In this document: positions 1-12,018 of the stretch, one piece after another
Position numbering within the stretch: position 1 is the stretch's first letter
Layout: every line of letters starts with the position of its first letter
From: Podospora pseudocomata
Lineage: Eukaryota > Ascomycota > Sordariomycetes > Sordariales > Podosporaceae
Direction: 5' to 3'
DNA length: 64,000 bases
NCBI RefSeq assembly: GCF_035222375.1
Contig: NW_026946366.1
Coordinates: 1,426,001 to 1,490,000, forward strand
Made by a program: the position numbers and the translations under genes
Notes under the pieces: generated by a model
Databases searched by the model: none
What the model saw: the letters and a program-made list of their open reading frames with translations, nothing else
Told to the model about the DNA's origin: nothing

Positions 1-2977
1 GCGGTGGTTGAGAGGAAAGATCTGTATCAGGGCTGATAAACATGCTGTATCGGTTATTACTTGTCGACGAGGGCGGGGAAGCACCAGCTGGCGGAACTTG
101 GCAATTTGATTTTGGCGGCGCTGGTGATACTGAAGGCGGGATTTGTGAAAGATCCACTGGGTGGGAGCTGAGCGGATGATGACCAGCTGGGAGAACATAT
201 GGAGTCGCTTTAGACACGGGAGGCGTCCCTGATGTTGGTGCTTTCGGCGGTAAAGATGGCGGAGGGGTACGAAGATTCGAGCTGTGTGATTTTGGTGTGA
301 GAGGCATCTTTGGTGGTCGAGGCGGACCGTGCTGATTCGGAATTTGGGAAGATGAATCTCGAGCACCGCTGTAATTAGGTGCTTGTCTTGTTGTTGACTG
401 AGGATTCATATACCCTCCATCGTTAGGGCCAGGTTGAAGATTCGAGTTTTCTCCAGCACCAGACTGAAAGTATTGAGCCTGCCACGGTGTTGGCCTAGTC
501 GTCGGGGGCAAAGATTGACGTTTGTTGGCCGCACTTGAAAACTGTCCATGGTCCTGATTCCGCGATGATTCGCGCGGAAGAATATGCTGTAGAGGTGTGC
601 CAACATCCCTGATAGGACCCTGTGGCGCTGGCATTACCGGCGTGTTGTCAAGAGTGTAAACGTTCGTTGTGTCCGGCGATGAGATCTGACCAGGTACGGG
701 GCCCGAGTGAACCTTCGCCAAGGCCTGTGCCGTGACACCGAGTAAATCGCCAGGTTCGGCTGCTTGTTGTCCTTTGCCCCACGTATAAGTTCGAGCAGAA
801 AAACTGGGAAACGGTGGCTCGGAGGGAGTAGTTGCTGCATGCTTCGACGGCAAAGGCGGCGTTTGCGGTGGACTGACAGGATCCGGGACCCTAGTTGCCT
901 GTATTTCTGGCGTGCTCATTGCAGGGACGGATGCCATCTGGTGGTCTGATGGCACTGGTGTGGTCTCCCGGGACACTATGTAAACTTCGGTAGGTGGTGC
1001 TGGGGGCCTAAGAGTAGATGATACGGTTGGCAAACGGTTCTGGATATCAGAAGGAGGAGGAGGAGATTTACGGGTGAGCTTCAAGGGCTGCGGGACATCG
1101 AGACTTGAGGGCGGGAGGGGAGCAGCAAAATCCGGAGATCTGGTCGTACTTGCCTCGCTGATGTTGTAATGATAAGACAAAGCTGGTTGGGACTTAACAT
1201 TCTGCAGGGCGCTTGGCGCACTAGGAGCTGACGGAGGGATCTGTGGGCGCATAGCGTAGTATGAGCCGGTCATGGAGTCGCCTGGGGCAGTGCTTGTTCT
1301 CGGAAACGCAGGCCGATCTGGACCTCCCGGATCGGCAGCTGCTTGGCCGTAGCCTGTTTTAGACAACATCTCAACGGTTTCCTCAATGTCTCGCTGCAAA
1401 TCCCACGAGGTAGGTTTGTAGGCCGTGTACCTCTGATTGGTGTCTGTGCTGTGGCTCGGTGGGCCTTGACTCGGCGGACTCTTGCTTTGGGGGCGGGATT
1501 TCGTGAGCACAGGGCGTCCTCGGGCAGGCTGAAGAACCGACGGAACATGAGTGAGCCCTGAAGCGTTGCCCGGTTGTGGAGGCGAGGAAGTATTCTCTTG
1601 CCTCAATCCATATCCAGGGGCGGGTGGTGTGCTTTCGTCATCCACTGGCTGCTTCGGTGAAACCATTGGCGCTGACAAGGCGACGGGAATCTCTGGCCGT
1701 CTCCAATTGGATGGCGGTGGTCCTGCGAGCGAGTGTCTCTTATTTTCTCCGACCGGAGCCTGTCTGGGAGCTTCCTCGGCAACGGTGTTGATGGTTGGAT
1801 TCCATGGCCGGTATTGTCCCTGATACGGATCTCTTGCTGAATTCTGCTGTGTGGCGGTCGGGGCCGGCTGAGGCATCGAGTTCTGGCGGAGAGGAGGCCG
1901 GTGAGGATCTGAAGATGCTTGCTGGTTGTCGAGGCTCGGAGATCCGGACGACAGTGTTTTTTGCTCTGTGCTACCTAATCGATGCATTCGACTTGGGGGT
2001 ATCGCTTCCGAATGCAACTCCGAAGGGGCCAGAGGAAAGGCGTTGGCATAAATCAGTGGCGGGCCAGTATCCATCATGATGTCGTTGCCTGGCAATTCGA
2101 CCGGCGTGGGGTTTATATCCTCGTGACATTGCCCAGTCAATTCGCTGGGAAGCTCGGCCACGAACCCAACCGGTGTGTATGCAACCTGGCGACTGTCGAG
2201 TAACGGGATTGCGTCAACTACAGGGGCACTTTCTCCATGGACTTCCGAAATTTGCACACTGTCGATCTCTTGGGTTGTACGAGCAGGTGGGCTTTGAACA
2301 GGAGGTCGACTTTCATGCGCAGGTTGGGCTATGACTGGCGGGCTCTCAATTACATTGTGACTTTCGATCAAAGGCCGACTCTGAGTTACAGGCGGGCTCT
2401 CGATAACAGGTGGGCTTTCGATGACAGGGAGGCTTTGGACAACGAGTGGAGTAGTTTCGGCGCTTACAACCGGTGATATATTCGATTGCTGCGGTGATAC
2501 CTCTGAGGTCGGTGGCGGAGCTGGCGACCGAGTTGGAACTGGCGCTGAAGTCGGCTTTGGAGGATTTGTCTGGCCAGTTTCAGAGTCTTTCTTTGGCGGT
2601 AGATCATCCTCATCTTCCTGCAGTGGACTTATGTCATCGTAAGCTCCCGGTCCCATGTACATGAAGATATCAGGCTGGAACCAAGGAGCGCTGGAACCAT
2701 CTTCGTCCTCGGCAATCGTAGCCTTTGCCAGGGTGCTTTTTGCTTTCGCAGTAGAGGTCCTCTCGCCGACGGTACTCCTCCTTTTGACTTGTAACTGGCT
2801 CACAAGTCTTTCCTCGGGCTCCAAGTCGATGGGGGCGCTATCGTCTATGCTTTGGGGAAACTCGTCGCCAGGCTGGGGAAAATGAAACTGGGTAATCCCC
2901 GTAGGTTTGTAGCGGTAGAACCATCTTTGACTCTCTCCATCGTAATCCCACTCCCAATTCTCGGGAAGCGCAGACAT
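1..2977 (-). CDS. WW-domain, proline-rich protein (5' part, runs off left edge)
   Basis: One open frame runs from an ATG at 2977 to the window edge without a stop, at least 992 residues with no intron needed. The first 40 residues form a WW domain: LPENWEWDYDG, then WFYRYKPTG and QFHFPQPGDEFP. Trp8 is the first signature Trp. The second signature Trp is replaced by Phe31 (T-x-F-x-x-P). The rest is low-complexity, rich in Pro, Ser, Thr and Gln, and likely disordered. A degenerate repeat built on V-I-E-S-P-P lies near residues 190-230. WW domains bind proline-rich ligands; filamentous fungi carry a long N-terminal-WW family of this look whose function is not known to me. The gene was chosen over many short plus-strand ORFs because this frame stays open for almost 3 kb and begins with a recognisable domain. 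The C-terminus lies outside the window. Confidence 0.85.
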   Translation of the reverse strand, partial: MSALPENWEWDYDGESQRWFYRYKPTGITQFHFPQPGDEFPQSIDDSAPIDLEPEERLVSQLQVKRRSTVGERTSTAKAKSTLAKATIAEDEDGSSAPWFQPDIFMYMGPGAYDDISPLQEDEDDLPPKKDSETGQTNPPKPTSAPVPTRSPAPPPTSEVSPQQSNISPVVSAETTPLVVQSLPVIESPPVIESPPVTQSRPLIESHNVIESPPVIAQPAHESRPPVQSPPARTTQEIDSVQISEVHGESAPVVDAIPLLDSRQVAYTPVGFVAELPSELTGQCHEDINPTPVELPGNDIMMDTGPPLIYANAFPLAPSELHSEAIPPSRMHRLGSTEQKTLSSGSPSLDNQQASSDPHRPPLRQNSMPQPAPTATQQNSARDPYQGQYRPWNPTINTVAEEAPRQAPVGENKRHSLAGPPPSNWRRPEIPVALSAPMVSPKQPVDDESTPPAPGYGLRQENTSSPPQPGNASGLTHVPSVLQPARGRPVLTKSRPQSKSPPSQGPPSHSTDTNQRYTAYKPTSWDLQRDIEETVEMLSKTGYGQAAADPGGPDRPAFPRTSTAPGDSMTGSYYAMRPQIPPSAPSAPSALQNVKSQPALSYHYNISEASTTRSPDFAAPLPPSSLDVPQPLKLTRKSPPPPSDIQNRLPTVSSTLRPPAPPTEVYIVSRETTPVPSDHQMASVPAMSTPEIQATRVPDPVSPPQTPPLPSKHAATTPSEPPFPSFSARTYTWGKGQQAAEPGDLLGVTAQALAKVHSGPVPGQISSPDTTNVYTLDNTPVMPAPQGPIRDVGTPLQHILPRESSRNQDHGQFSSAANKRQSLPPTTRPTPWQAQYFQSGAGENSNLQPGPNDGGYMNPQSTTRQAPNYSGARDSSSQIPNQHGPPRPPKMPLTPKSHSSNLRTPPPSLPPKAPTSGTPPVSKATPYVLPAGHHPLSSHPVDLSQIPPSVSPAPPKSNCQVPPAGASPPSSTSNNRYSMFISPDTDLSSQPP

Positions 2978-4621
2978 GATGGTCTTCGCGTTGGTTGAGA
3001 ATACAACTCGATCTTCAAATCGCGTGTTTATGATCGGTGTGCGCCCAGCCAGAGCCTTGTCTATAGCTCGATCCGATGCCAGTACCGAGTTAACCCCGCA
3101 GGAGAAGGGTTGTCAAAAAGGCGTTTGGGAGCTGTCTCTACCTGAAGAAACCCATGGTGTATCTTGGTGTCTCAAGACTGAGAAGGCAGAAAAAAAGACG
3201 GGAGCCTGACAACTTGTCAGGTAGATGAAAAGAAAAGCGTAAGAGGGGACAGTAAGCGGTAAGTAATAAATTCCTAGCGGGAGAACTCGACGCCGTGCGC
3301 GCTTCCAGGCCTGGTGCCAGCAAGCAGAATATCAGCACGCTTTCCTCTTAACAGCATGGGGTGGCTGGACGATGCCCAATGAAAGGGACTGAGGCTTAGG
3401 AGTCCGGCATAAATTGATCAAACATGCCCAACAAAAGTCCCAGGTTGGCTGTCCACCCAAGCATTCAGCCTCAGTGCTAGTGCATCGAGCTGAGGCTGGC
3501 TCTCTGTTGGCGCCAACTCACGCCGATATTTTCAACTTGAGCCGAATCGAGCTTTGAAGAGGCCTGCCCTTATTACTCTGTACTTCATCAAGCACTGGTA
3601 TTGAGAAGAGTGCGGCATTTCGGCTTCCCCGCACTTGCTGAGGTTCCAATGTGATGCCAAGCATCGCTCACGCATGAGTAGGAGCATGGAGGAAGGAAAG
3701 ATGCTGTTTGAGGGAAATACGTGAGTAAATAGGCCCAAAAATATAGAAAGATCATGTGTTGAGACTGATACCACGATAGGTCAAATAATCGATAGCTGGA
3801 TAACTCCGTAGATGATCATGCAATAAATTCAGATGAGCTTTTGGCAGGCAGTGGCAGGCAGTGGCAGGCACAGAATGTTAAAAGGGCGGGGACACTTGGC
3901 CCTGGCTCTCTGCCAGAGGTGCCTGAAGGGTCCACCAAATTGACGTCACCGCCAAGAGATAAGATGGGGCAGGCAGGACGATCGCTGGCCCACCTCGTCC
4001 CAATACTGCAATTCAACGCGTTCGAAAACTCCATCTTCTCCTCTTCCATGCATCGGGAGAGATGAAATTTTCTTGTGAAACCGGCATCTTGCAGACGGCC
4101 AAGACACGATGGAGGGTCCACCCCAACCATAGGGAACCACGACACCCCGATCAACGGTCCCTGAGTTTCCCCCTGGGTGGCCACAGATCGCTTCATGATA
4201 TTGACAGATATCGACAAGATGAGATGAATGTATCTGGAAGCCACCTGGAAGTGCTGAACACGGCTGGTGGGGTTGAAACCCAGTTGATGACAATCAAGGC
4301 TTGGGCTAATGGCTCTGTTGGCGTCGGTAGAACCCAAGAAAGCGTTCAGCCATGCGGCAATACGCAACCGACGGAGCCAGCACTACTACCTCCCATTCCA
4401 TGACAAGACCTGGTTGGCGTCGTCCCACAACTGCTGTGGGTCGCTTGTGTTGATCTGTCGGACTGTTTGAAGCCCCGAGTGGAAAACCCTTGAAGTATAC
4501 AAGCCGTCTGTCCACATCCCCAGTTTTCCAGCTTTTCTCTTTGACTCGATTTCCATGGACTGGGCATTAGAGCACCGAAACCGACCTTATACTTTCATTC
4601 ATCCACGCTCAATGCACCATC
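2978..4621. other. Intergenic region between divergent WW and MscS genes
   Basis: This should hold the promoters and 5' leaders of two divergent genes. Short ORFs on both strands (for example 3816-4367 minus) have no recognisable domain or intron structure. A small tandem repeat lies at 3843-3870. Nothing else supported. Confidence 0.6.
3843..3870. repeat. 10-bp tandem repeat, about 2.8 copies
   Basis: The unit GGCAGGCAGT is repeated head to tail, with a truncated last copy. It is a simple satellite in the promoter region between two divergent genes. Confidence 0.85.
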
Positions 4622-7264
4622 ATGCGCTCCTCGGAGGAGGGCATGCCCGAACTGGGCTCAGAGGGACGACCGACCCTTCGTGTTCAGATGCCGTCTTACT
4701 CAGAAATGAGCTCAAACAGTGAAAAGCCCAAGGGCACTCTTGATCCCGACCATTTGGTTCCCGAAACGGCACCCCTCAGTCCCGCCGAGTCTAGAGAAGT
4801 CGCCAACAGACTTAACGACGACCTCGAGCTTCTCCGTGTCGAACGTATTGTCTCTCATCAGCAACAAAACGACGCCCGTTCGAGAAACCGAAGTCACCAT
4901 GAGCGTCCCGACCAAGTCGAAGATGCCTTCAACTCAGCCACGCCTGCTCCCATCACCGCCAGGACTCCGGAGAAAAAGTCGACCTGGCTTACACGACTTT
5001 GGGTTTCGTTGAAGAGATTCCCTCGCGTTCTTCGCTACGTTGTCTACGCCATCCCAGCCGGCATCCTCATTCTGATACCAGTCTTCTTGGACTTGTTTGC
5101 CTATGACGGCAATAGCGAACCAGTTGGTGGTGAGGGAGGTGTTCAGCTGCTCTGGTTTGGAATCTGGCTTGAGGTGGTCTGGTTATCGCTATGGGCTGGT
5201 CGCATTCTCACCTCCATCATGCCTGCCACCGTTGCCTTCATTGCAGATACCGTCGGATCAAGCAACCACAAGAAGTGGCGGGATATCGGACGCCAAATGG
5301 AGTTTCCGACTGCCCTTTTCGTTTGGATGCTGGCCGTCTTGGTGTCATACAAGCCTATATTGAATCACCGAGTCATTAATGATCCCGACAATGACGGCAG
5401 CATACCTTATGTCACCTGGGTCGATGTTCTTTACAAGATCATCATAGCCTTGTTTGTGCTGGCAACGCTCAATGTGGCCGAGAAGATTCTGATTCAGTGG
5501 ATCGCAGCTTCGTTCCACCTGCGTACCTACTCGCACCGCATTCGGGAAAACCAGATGCAAATCGACTGCCTTATCACTCTTTACTCGTACGCCAAAACCC
5601 GGCTGGAAGAACAAGACCCGGTCTGGGATCCCAACAGTGACAGAAACAACTCTTCTGGGAGCCGAACACCGATGAAGGCCATCCATTCCAATGCCCGTCA
5701 GGCTTGGAACAAGGTGGGCAACGCTGCCAGTCGCATGGCTGGCGACTTTACTGGGCGAAAGGTTGCCAAGAACAATCACAAGAGAGTTGTGTTGGAGCTG
5801 CTCCGAGAGACAGCATCGAGTTACACACTCGCCCGCGTCTTTTACCGTACTTTTGTTCGTCCGGACCACAACACTATCACGGTAGATGATCTCCTGCCAG
5901 CATTCCCAACTCCTGAGGAGGCTGAGTTATGCTTCAACGTCTTTGACAAAGATCTCAATGGTGACATTTCTATGGAGGAGCTTGAGATGGTTTGCAACGA
6001 GATCCACCTGGAGAAGAAGGCGATTGCCGCCTCTTTGAAGGATCTGGACTCTGTCATCAAGAAGCTGGACGAAGTGTTCATGTTTCTTGTTGCGGTTATT
6101 GTCATCATTGTGTTTATCAGCATCATCTCCAACTCGGCCGCTGCAGCGCTCACCTCGACGGGTACGGTTATACTGGGTTTGTCGTGGCTTCTTCAGGCCA
6201 CCGCTCAGGAATTTCTTCAGGTATGTTCAACCGCAATCGTTTAAGATACCGTGTATGCTGACGGATTCTAGTCCATCATCTTCGTCTTTGTCAAACACCC
6301 CTTCGACGTCGGTGACCGCGTCACCATCTACGGCAACACCGGCTCCATGATGCGAGGTGATGACTACTACGTCATCGAGATCTCCCTTCTCTACACCGAG
6401 TTCAAGAAAATGGAAGGTCATGTCGTGCAGGCGCCCAACTCGCTGCTCAACAACCTCTTCATCCTCAACCAGCGCCGCAGTCAAGGTCTCGCCGACCCGA
6501 TCAATCTCAAGCTCCGCTTCGGCACGACAGAAGCCCAAATCGAGGAGCTCAAGTCCAGAATGCTGGAATTTTGCCTCCAGAACAAGCGTGATTATGCCCC
6601 AAGGATTATCTCTGAAGTTCAGACCATTGACGAGGTTGCGTCGATCACCATGAACATCATCTTTTTCCACAAGAGCAACTACCAAAACGAGCTCCTCCGT
6701 CTCACACGCCACAACCGTTTTGCCGTCGAGCTCATGAGGCAGATGCACGACATGGGTCTGGAGACGCCTCGTCTTGTTGCGCCTGGTGGTGGGAGGGACA
6801 TGCCTATGTATTGGGCTTCGATCCCACCCCCTGGGTACTCCCAGCGGGATCATGGACCTGACAACACACCTGGAACTACTGGCGAACCAGTCACGGCCGT
6901 GCCTCTTCCCAGCCCGAACGCAGCAGCAAGGAGGAGGGCCAACAGCCGTGCCGCGGTTGTGGAGGCGGGGATGGATTTTCAGGATGTGTATCACAGCCGG
7001 AAGAGGGATAATTCCGTGACGAGGCTGGCGTCGATTAGTCAGTCGCCGAGGGAGGATGAGGAGGAGGAGAATAATGGGGATGGGGCCTCTCGGGCGGGGG
7101 TGAGTATTGATCAGCATCTGGAGAAGGTTGCGAGTAGGGATAGTGCTTCAACTAGAAGAGGGAAGTTGTGGCCTATGAGGTCGGTAAGTAGGGCTGGGAG
7201 TGGGCAGCATCATTCTCGGTATCAGGGGAGTGGGGGGAGTGGTGCACCGGGAGCGATTGTTTAA
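4622..7264 (+). CDS. EF-hand MscS-family mechanosensitive channel
   Basis: Two exons, 4622-6220 and 6272-7264, with a 51-bp phase-0 intron starting GTATGT; 863 aa. The protein has a charged cytosolic N-terminus and hydrophobic segments near residues 136-158, 175-195, 228-246 and 272-292. A canonical EF-hand lies near 440-460 (DKDLNGDISMEE). Two further spans lie near 484-530. The MscS beta domain follows right after the intron (KHPFDVGDRV). This order matches the fungal Msy1/Msy2 group, which in fission yeast are ER-membrane channels that control calcium on hypo-osmotic shock. The intron falls at the join between the pore helix and the beta domain. The C-terminal 120 residues are low-complexity and acidic or serine-rich. 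Family assignment is firm; ER location is inferred from the family. Confidence 0.93.
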
Positions 7265-7923
7265 GTGTAGGGAGGGTTTAATGATGGGCTTATGGGAAGG
7301 GATTTTGGCTGTTGAAAGCGGATACCCGGGAGACAAGGCAACATTTTTTACGTTCATTTTTTTTCTCATTTGCAGACACACACACACATTTTTACATTCT
7401 GGGCCTGTGGCCGCATAGGTATATTTTGGGCTTTTTAAACATTTTCTAGATACCTACAACAGAGTTTCCATTTTTGTCACGCATATCAAATAGGAAATGA
7501 GTTCTCAGCAACAACATTAATGCCTCTGGCCGGTAAAATATTGATACAGTGAATTGCCCCTTTTTTTTTAAAAAAAAAAAAAAAAAGAAGTAACATACAT
7601 AACCCTCAGGCATCGTTCATGTAGGGTTGATGATGCAAGTCTAACTCAACAACGGACCTTCAGTCTGCCACCTGAGCAGCTTCTTGTGTGACTGTCTCGC
7701 ATTAATGAATCCTGAATGGTGTAGAGATCTGTACTCTGACTGGGCAGACAGACTTTTGCTGACAAGGGCTCAGTCCCGTCGGGTAGCCAGCGCATACACG
7801 TACGTATATTTCAGCTGAGCCTCGCCCCCTTTATATAGGCAAGGAGTTTTCTAGAAAGTATAACACTCATCACGCCCACTCCCAGGCCTAAAACATGACA
7901 GCCATTACTGAATCATTCTCAAA
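7265..7923. other. Intergenic: MscS 3' end and upstream region of paralogue A
   Basis: It contains a T-run followed by an A-run at about 7559-7586 and a TATA box (TATATA at 7832-7837) about 90 bp before the first ATG of paralogue A. No gene seen. Confidence 0.6.
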
Positions 7924-9525
7924 ATGGCCGACAACCTAGACTCGAATGTCCTCGCCAACTGGTCGCTTTCCAAGATCAATTTCACTGCTGATTGTAAAGG
8001 CGCAGCCAAGTTTGCCGCGCTTCTGTTGATGGAGGAGGACACAAAGACGTATATAGGGAATCTGACCAGTTTCCATACGATGCATTCATCAACATGATGC
8101 AGACTATTGCGCCGGACCCTTTTGTCAATATTTCCCGAGGGATGATTCTGAACTGGGTGTCTACGATGTACGAAAACACGACCTGGGATACATATAGCGT
8201 GATAAGCCCTATCATCCGTAGGTGCCGAATGCAGTTCTGTCGGAGCCAACCGTGGCAGGGCAATCCCGATCTGGATGGCATAGGGGTGAAGTCGATGAGA
8301 CTATTAAAGTTCATTACCCTATCTAAGAGTAGAAGGCTGATGATAAATGTGGCACAGGTCTTTAGTTCATACGTCGTTCAAGTCTCACTCGCCATAATAT
8401 ATATTCTTACTCTTGGGATCCATGCAACTATCCCAATTTTGGATCATGAAACGCAGCACCCCGAGGGTGTTTTCTTTCAATGATAGAAAGGCACGAAATG
8501 CTCTTCAGACGAGCGCATCCATGTTCTGGGACTCTACAGCACTTTTCAGCATCACCATTGCCGCCGTCTCCGCTCTTGTCACCACAAGTACCTCGATATC
8601 CATCTACAACGCGCTCTTTGTAAGGACGTCAGTCAACCTGACATGTTCAGTTCTTGCCCTTGTCTGGCCGTTGTTCTACCGCATATTTCGGTATGTACAG
8701 ATTCGACGGATACTGTTTGTGTTGTTGTGTGTGGGTTTTCGTACCCGTCATTCTTCACCATGACACCCGTGACGGTTTGACCACCCCTTTTGAACATCAT
8801 TGCTTCGGTCCATTACCTGATGACATGGAAGTTTTACTATAAGGATGGCAACTCGTGGCTTGGTGTCATAGGATCTTTTGTTCAAATTCCACTGGTGGTG
8901 TTTGCTAAGTTGGTCGCTGGACTGAGGGCTGCTGCGAAGGACAGTTTTCAGCACTTGCCGAAGTCGAAAACACGAATCTTAATGACATCAGTACTTGGAA
9001 GAAGGTTGTCCGGGTTGATTACAACTGGTACCATAAACAAGGTTGGTAAAGGTTTGCAGATGATTGATAATCCAAGGGGAGGATTTGCATTGAGATTTAT
9101 CTGGTACCTTTGGTTTTTTGTGACGATGCGGATCAACTTGGCCAACTAAATTATTCTGAGAACGCGGTATCGGATATGGCTAGAGAAACATTACAGGAGA
9201 ATGCATGGGGTTCCGGTCAAGTGATGGCGCTATCGACTTGGCTTCTAACGGTGATTGATTTTGCTTTGGTGTTTAGAGGTAAGCCCCTACATCATACACC
9301 TTATGCATATATACACCTATTCTGACTGAGCACATCATCATGGGAAACCTCAAAGCCCTTGCTTACCGGCTGCCCCTTGGAGTGAATATTCAGACCGCTG
9401 GAGAGGATGTGGAATTCTATATGATGGGCGTTCATTCTGTTGTCGACGGCATGCGACCTTGGAGTTGCAAGCCTCGAATCAGAAGATGGGTTCTGACCAG
9501 AGCTTCATACCGAAGAAGAAAATAA
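7924..9525 (+). pseudogene. Paralogue A of tandem multi-span membrane protein family, decayed
   Basis: The first ATG (7924) opens MADNLDSNVLANW, matching the N-terminus of the two downstream copies (ANWTLAxIxFTADC). Similarity then continues through all three reading frames. The frame changes near 8060 (with a deletion of about 50 bp relative to the other copies), 8410, 8735, about 8790 and 9130. The intron after GxxGNPDLDGIG (about 8285-8357) keeps its position in all three copies. The last intron keeps its donor (GTAAGC at about 9279) but the acceptor AG before GNLKALAYRLP is lost (ATG instead of TAG). The intact relative would be about 430 aa with an N-glycosylation-rich N-terminal domain and about seven membrane spans. 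With at least five frameshifts this copy cannot make that protein. Family unknown. Confidence 0.7.
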
Positions 9526-10011
9526 TGATATTCTATATATATACATAGGGAAAGTTACAAACAAGCAAAAGAAACCAACATCTATCAACTTGAGGCCTGT
9601 GGGCTCAGGACGGAAGCCCTAAGAGCAACCTGACCCGCCTGACCGACAGGGAGCAACTTCATTTCTCACAGGTCAGATTCACACTGCAAGATTCCACACA
9701 ATCACCAGGCGCTGTTGTTGCTATCCGAATCCAGCGAGCCTGGCCTTCTCTCACTCTGCTAGCCCAAGCACAGTACGCCACGAGACCCTCCATGGAACTA
9801 CAGCGAGTTGCGCGAGGCTCACAGACTGATAGGCAGATTGATTGCTTGGCTCGCTAACCGCCGGACAACCTTGGCCACATACACCCACTTTCCTGTTCAG
9901 CTAGTCCTCATCTGGAGGCTGACAAGTGCCAGCAGGTATATAAAACCTGGCGCCCCGCCATCAGTGTCGGGTGTTTGATCTTTGGCAAAGAAAACTGCCA
10001 ACAGACGCGTC
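9526..10011 (+). promoter_or_regulatory. Upstream region of paralogue B with TATA box
   Basis: A strong TATA box, TATATAAAA, lies at 9937-9945, about 70 bp before the ATG at 10012. Paralogue A has a TATA box at a similar spacing, so the duplicated unit may include the core promoter. No other gene in the interval. Confidence 0.55.
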
Positions 10012-11582
10012 ATGGCTGCCGACTTGAGCATGACCGTCCTTGCCAACTGGACGCTTGCCAATATTAACTTCACTGCCGACTGTGAAACTGCGTCTAAGTT
10101 CGCCTCTAAGTACACAGAATACTGGAATGTCATTGTGAAGACGGATAAGTATGGATTGGTGCTGAACTGGACCAGCATCGATTCACAGTTTACGGCGACC
10201 GACGAGTTCCCCTACGGGGCTTTCATTAATGCTGTGCGCTCTGTGGCGCTCGATTCATTCTTGAAGTTGGCTGTAGAGACGGTCACCGACTGGGCGGATA
10301 GCTTGAACATCACCAGTTTTGAGACGCCTCAAGCATTGGAAGATATCACCAAGTGTTGCCGGAATGAATTCTGTTACAGTCTATCATGGGAGGAAAATCC
10401 CAACCTGGCTGGAATAGGGGCATGTGGTACTTTTGCTTCATCCCATCATGAATTTAAGAGACTGCTGAGAAATTGAAGAGGAACTGGCGTAGGTTCTGAC
10501 CTCTTACGTCATTCGAGTGCTCCTCGCTATGATCATTTGTGTTAGACTTTTCTGGATGAGGCTTTCTTCTGACTCTGGTATGCTTTCTTTTGACCCTGGC
10601 TCTCAATACTCCCAATACAACAACACAAGACAGCCAAGAAGGTCGTCATCACTTCGGGAGAAAATCTTCAAGGGTCTCCTCACAAGCACTGGGCTGTACT
10701 GGGACGCTGCATTCCTGTTCAGCTTCACCATTGTCATCCCGGCCATGATCTCAGACTTTAACCAGCCCTCTGCCTACAACCGACGCACTGCACAGACGTC
10801 TATGGGCTTGACATTTTCAACTGTCACCATCACCTGGCCGCTATGCCGCCTTGTCTGCCGACACGCAAAAGCTCGAGGTTGGTTGCTGTTTGTCTTGGCT
10901 ACAATGGAACTTTCAGTCACTATACTTTTGATGGCTCGGGATCGAGCGGGCACACGGCGCTCGCCCTTTGAAACGATCTGTCTTGGATTGGATAATGAGT
11001 GGGTTGAGAAGGACGAGGGTCGTTTGGGACTGACTTTGTTTGCTATTATTATTCCCCTGAGATATATCCTGGTGTCGCAGCTCTACGCGCTTGTACTCAG
11101 ATACACCCTTAGATTGGATCTTTGGAGCGCTTTGGGGCTCACCTCGGGCTCAAAGCTTGTTCTGGGAGGGGTGGTACATCTTTTTCTTTTTGTCACTGTT
11201 TTTCAATCTCATAGATTATGTTGACTCTCGCAATAGAGTTTCTAACAGGGCTGGAGAGGCTTTTTGGAGAACGAATGGGGATTCGGGCAGGCTATGGCGT
11301 TGTCAACTTGGATTCCAACAATTTTGGATTTCGTTCTGATTTTCGAGGGTGAGTACCTACCATCTATACAGATATGTGCATGGAAATTATACTAACGTAT
11401 CCTCGCTAGGAGACTTCAAAGCCTTAAAGTATCGCCTCCCTGGTGAAGTACAAATTCGACTTACTGAAGAGGATGAAGATGACGCGGGGGCTACAGGAGG
11501 AGATGGCTCGCAGAATGGGACGGAATTCAAGGTGATTACACACGCGGAAGGTCTCGGCTACAGAAGATGTAACACCACTTGA
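10012..11582 (+). pseudogene. Paralogue B, nearly intact multi-span membrane protein
   Basis: Exon 1 (10012-10419) gives a 136-residue N-terminal domain with N-glycosylation sequons (NWT, NFT, NIT) and cysteines in TADC and CCRNEFC. It has no obvious signal peptide. Exon 2 begins at 10493 (VLTSYVIRV) and carries about seven hydrophobic segments. Exon 3 is 11410-11582. Intron 1 sits at the same phase-0 position as in paralogue C, but its donor reads GC (GCATGT at 10420) instead of GT. Two frame changes occur: one near 11150 and one in a T5 run at 11261-11265. The second returns to the original frame. Between them the +1 frame (FWEGWYIFFF..) is the one that aligns with copy C. Topology suggests an extracellular N-terminus with seven spans, receptor-like, but that is inference. 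It is either a recent pseudogene or an intact gene with two base-call indels. Confidence 0.65.
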
Positions 11583-12018
11583 TGGGTGTCTCCTGTGAAA
11601 AGGCTTCAACATCTTCAAGACAAATGTAAGATCAATTGGCTGTCTGCTAATCCCCTAAAAATAGTTGTTTTCGGCATCGTCTATTGACTTGCCAATTGTA
11701 GTTCTTGGCCTGCCTTTTCAGATGTGGCTGTGTGCTGGGAGTTGCATGGTGATCAGCGGTGAGTGACAGGCAGGTGAATCTGTTTCATATAAGGGACTCG
11801 GTTTTTGTTATTTTGTTAAGCCTGCCAGCATGCAAACATGTTTGATAGCCAAGCATTGAAAGAGGCACAGCCTCTACAGTCATTGGATAAACATGCCGTC
11901 TTGGAATGTAGGTAGCTGATCTGGCACACAACTGGTTGCTTCCTGTTTTGTTGCCTGCGTAACGAAAATAAAAGATATGTAGACCCATGTCATCGTCACT
12001 CGTTGACCAAAAGCGATA
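11583..12018. other. Intergenic between paralogues B and C
   Basis: No coding signal recognised; presumed 3' end of B and promoter of C. Confidence 0.5.

Noticed and set aside
3816-4367. 183-codon minus-strand ORF
   Set aside because: No domain, lies in the promoter or leader of the MscS gene, overlaps several equally long ORFs in other frames.
6227-7117. 296-codon minus-strand ORF
   Set aside because: Antisense shadow of MscS exon 2, which has a clear domain.
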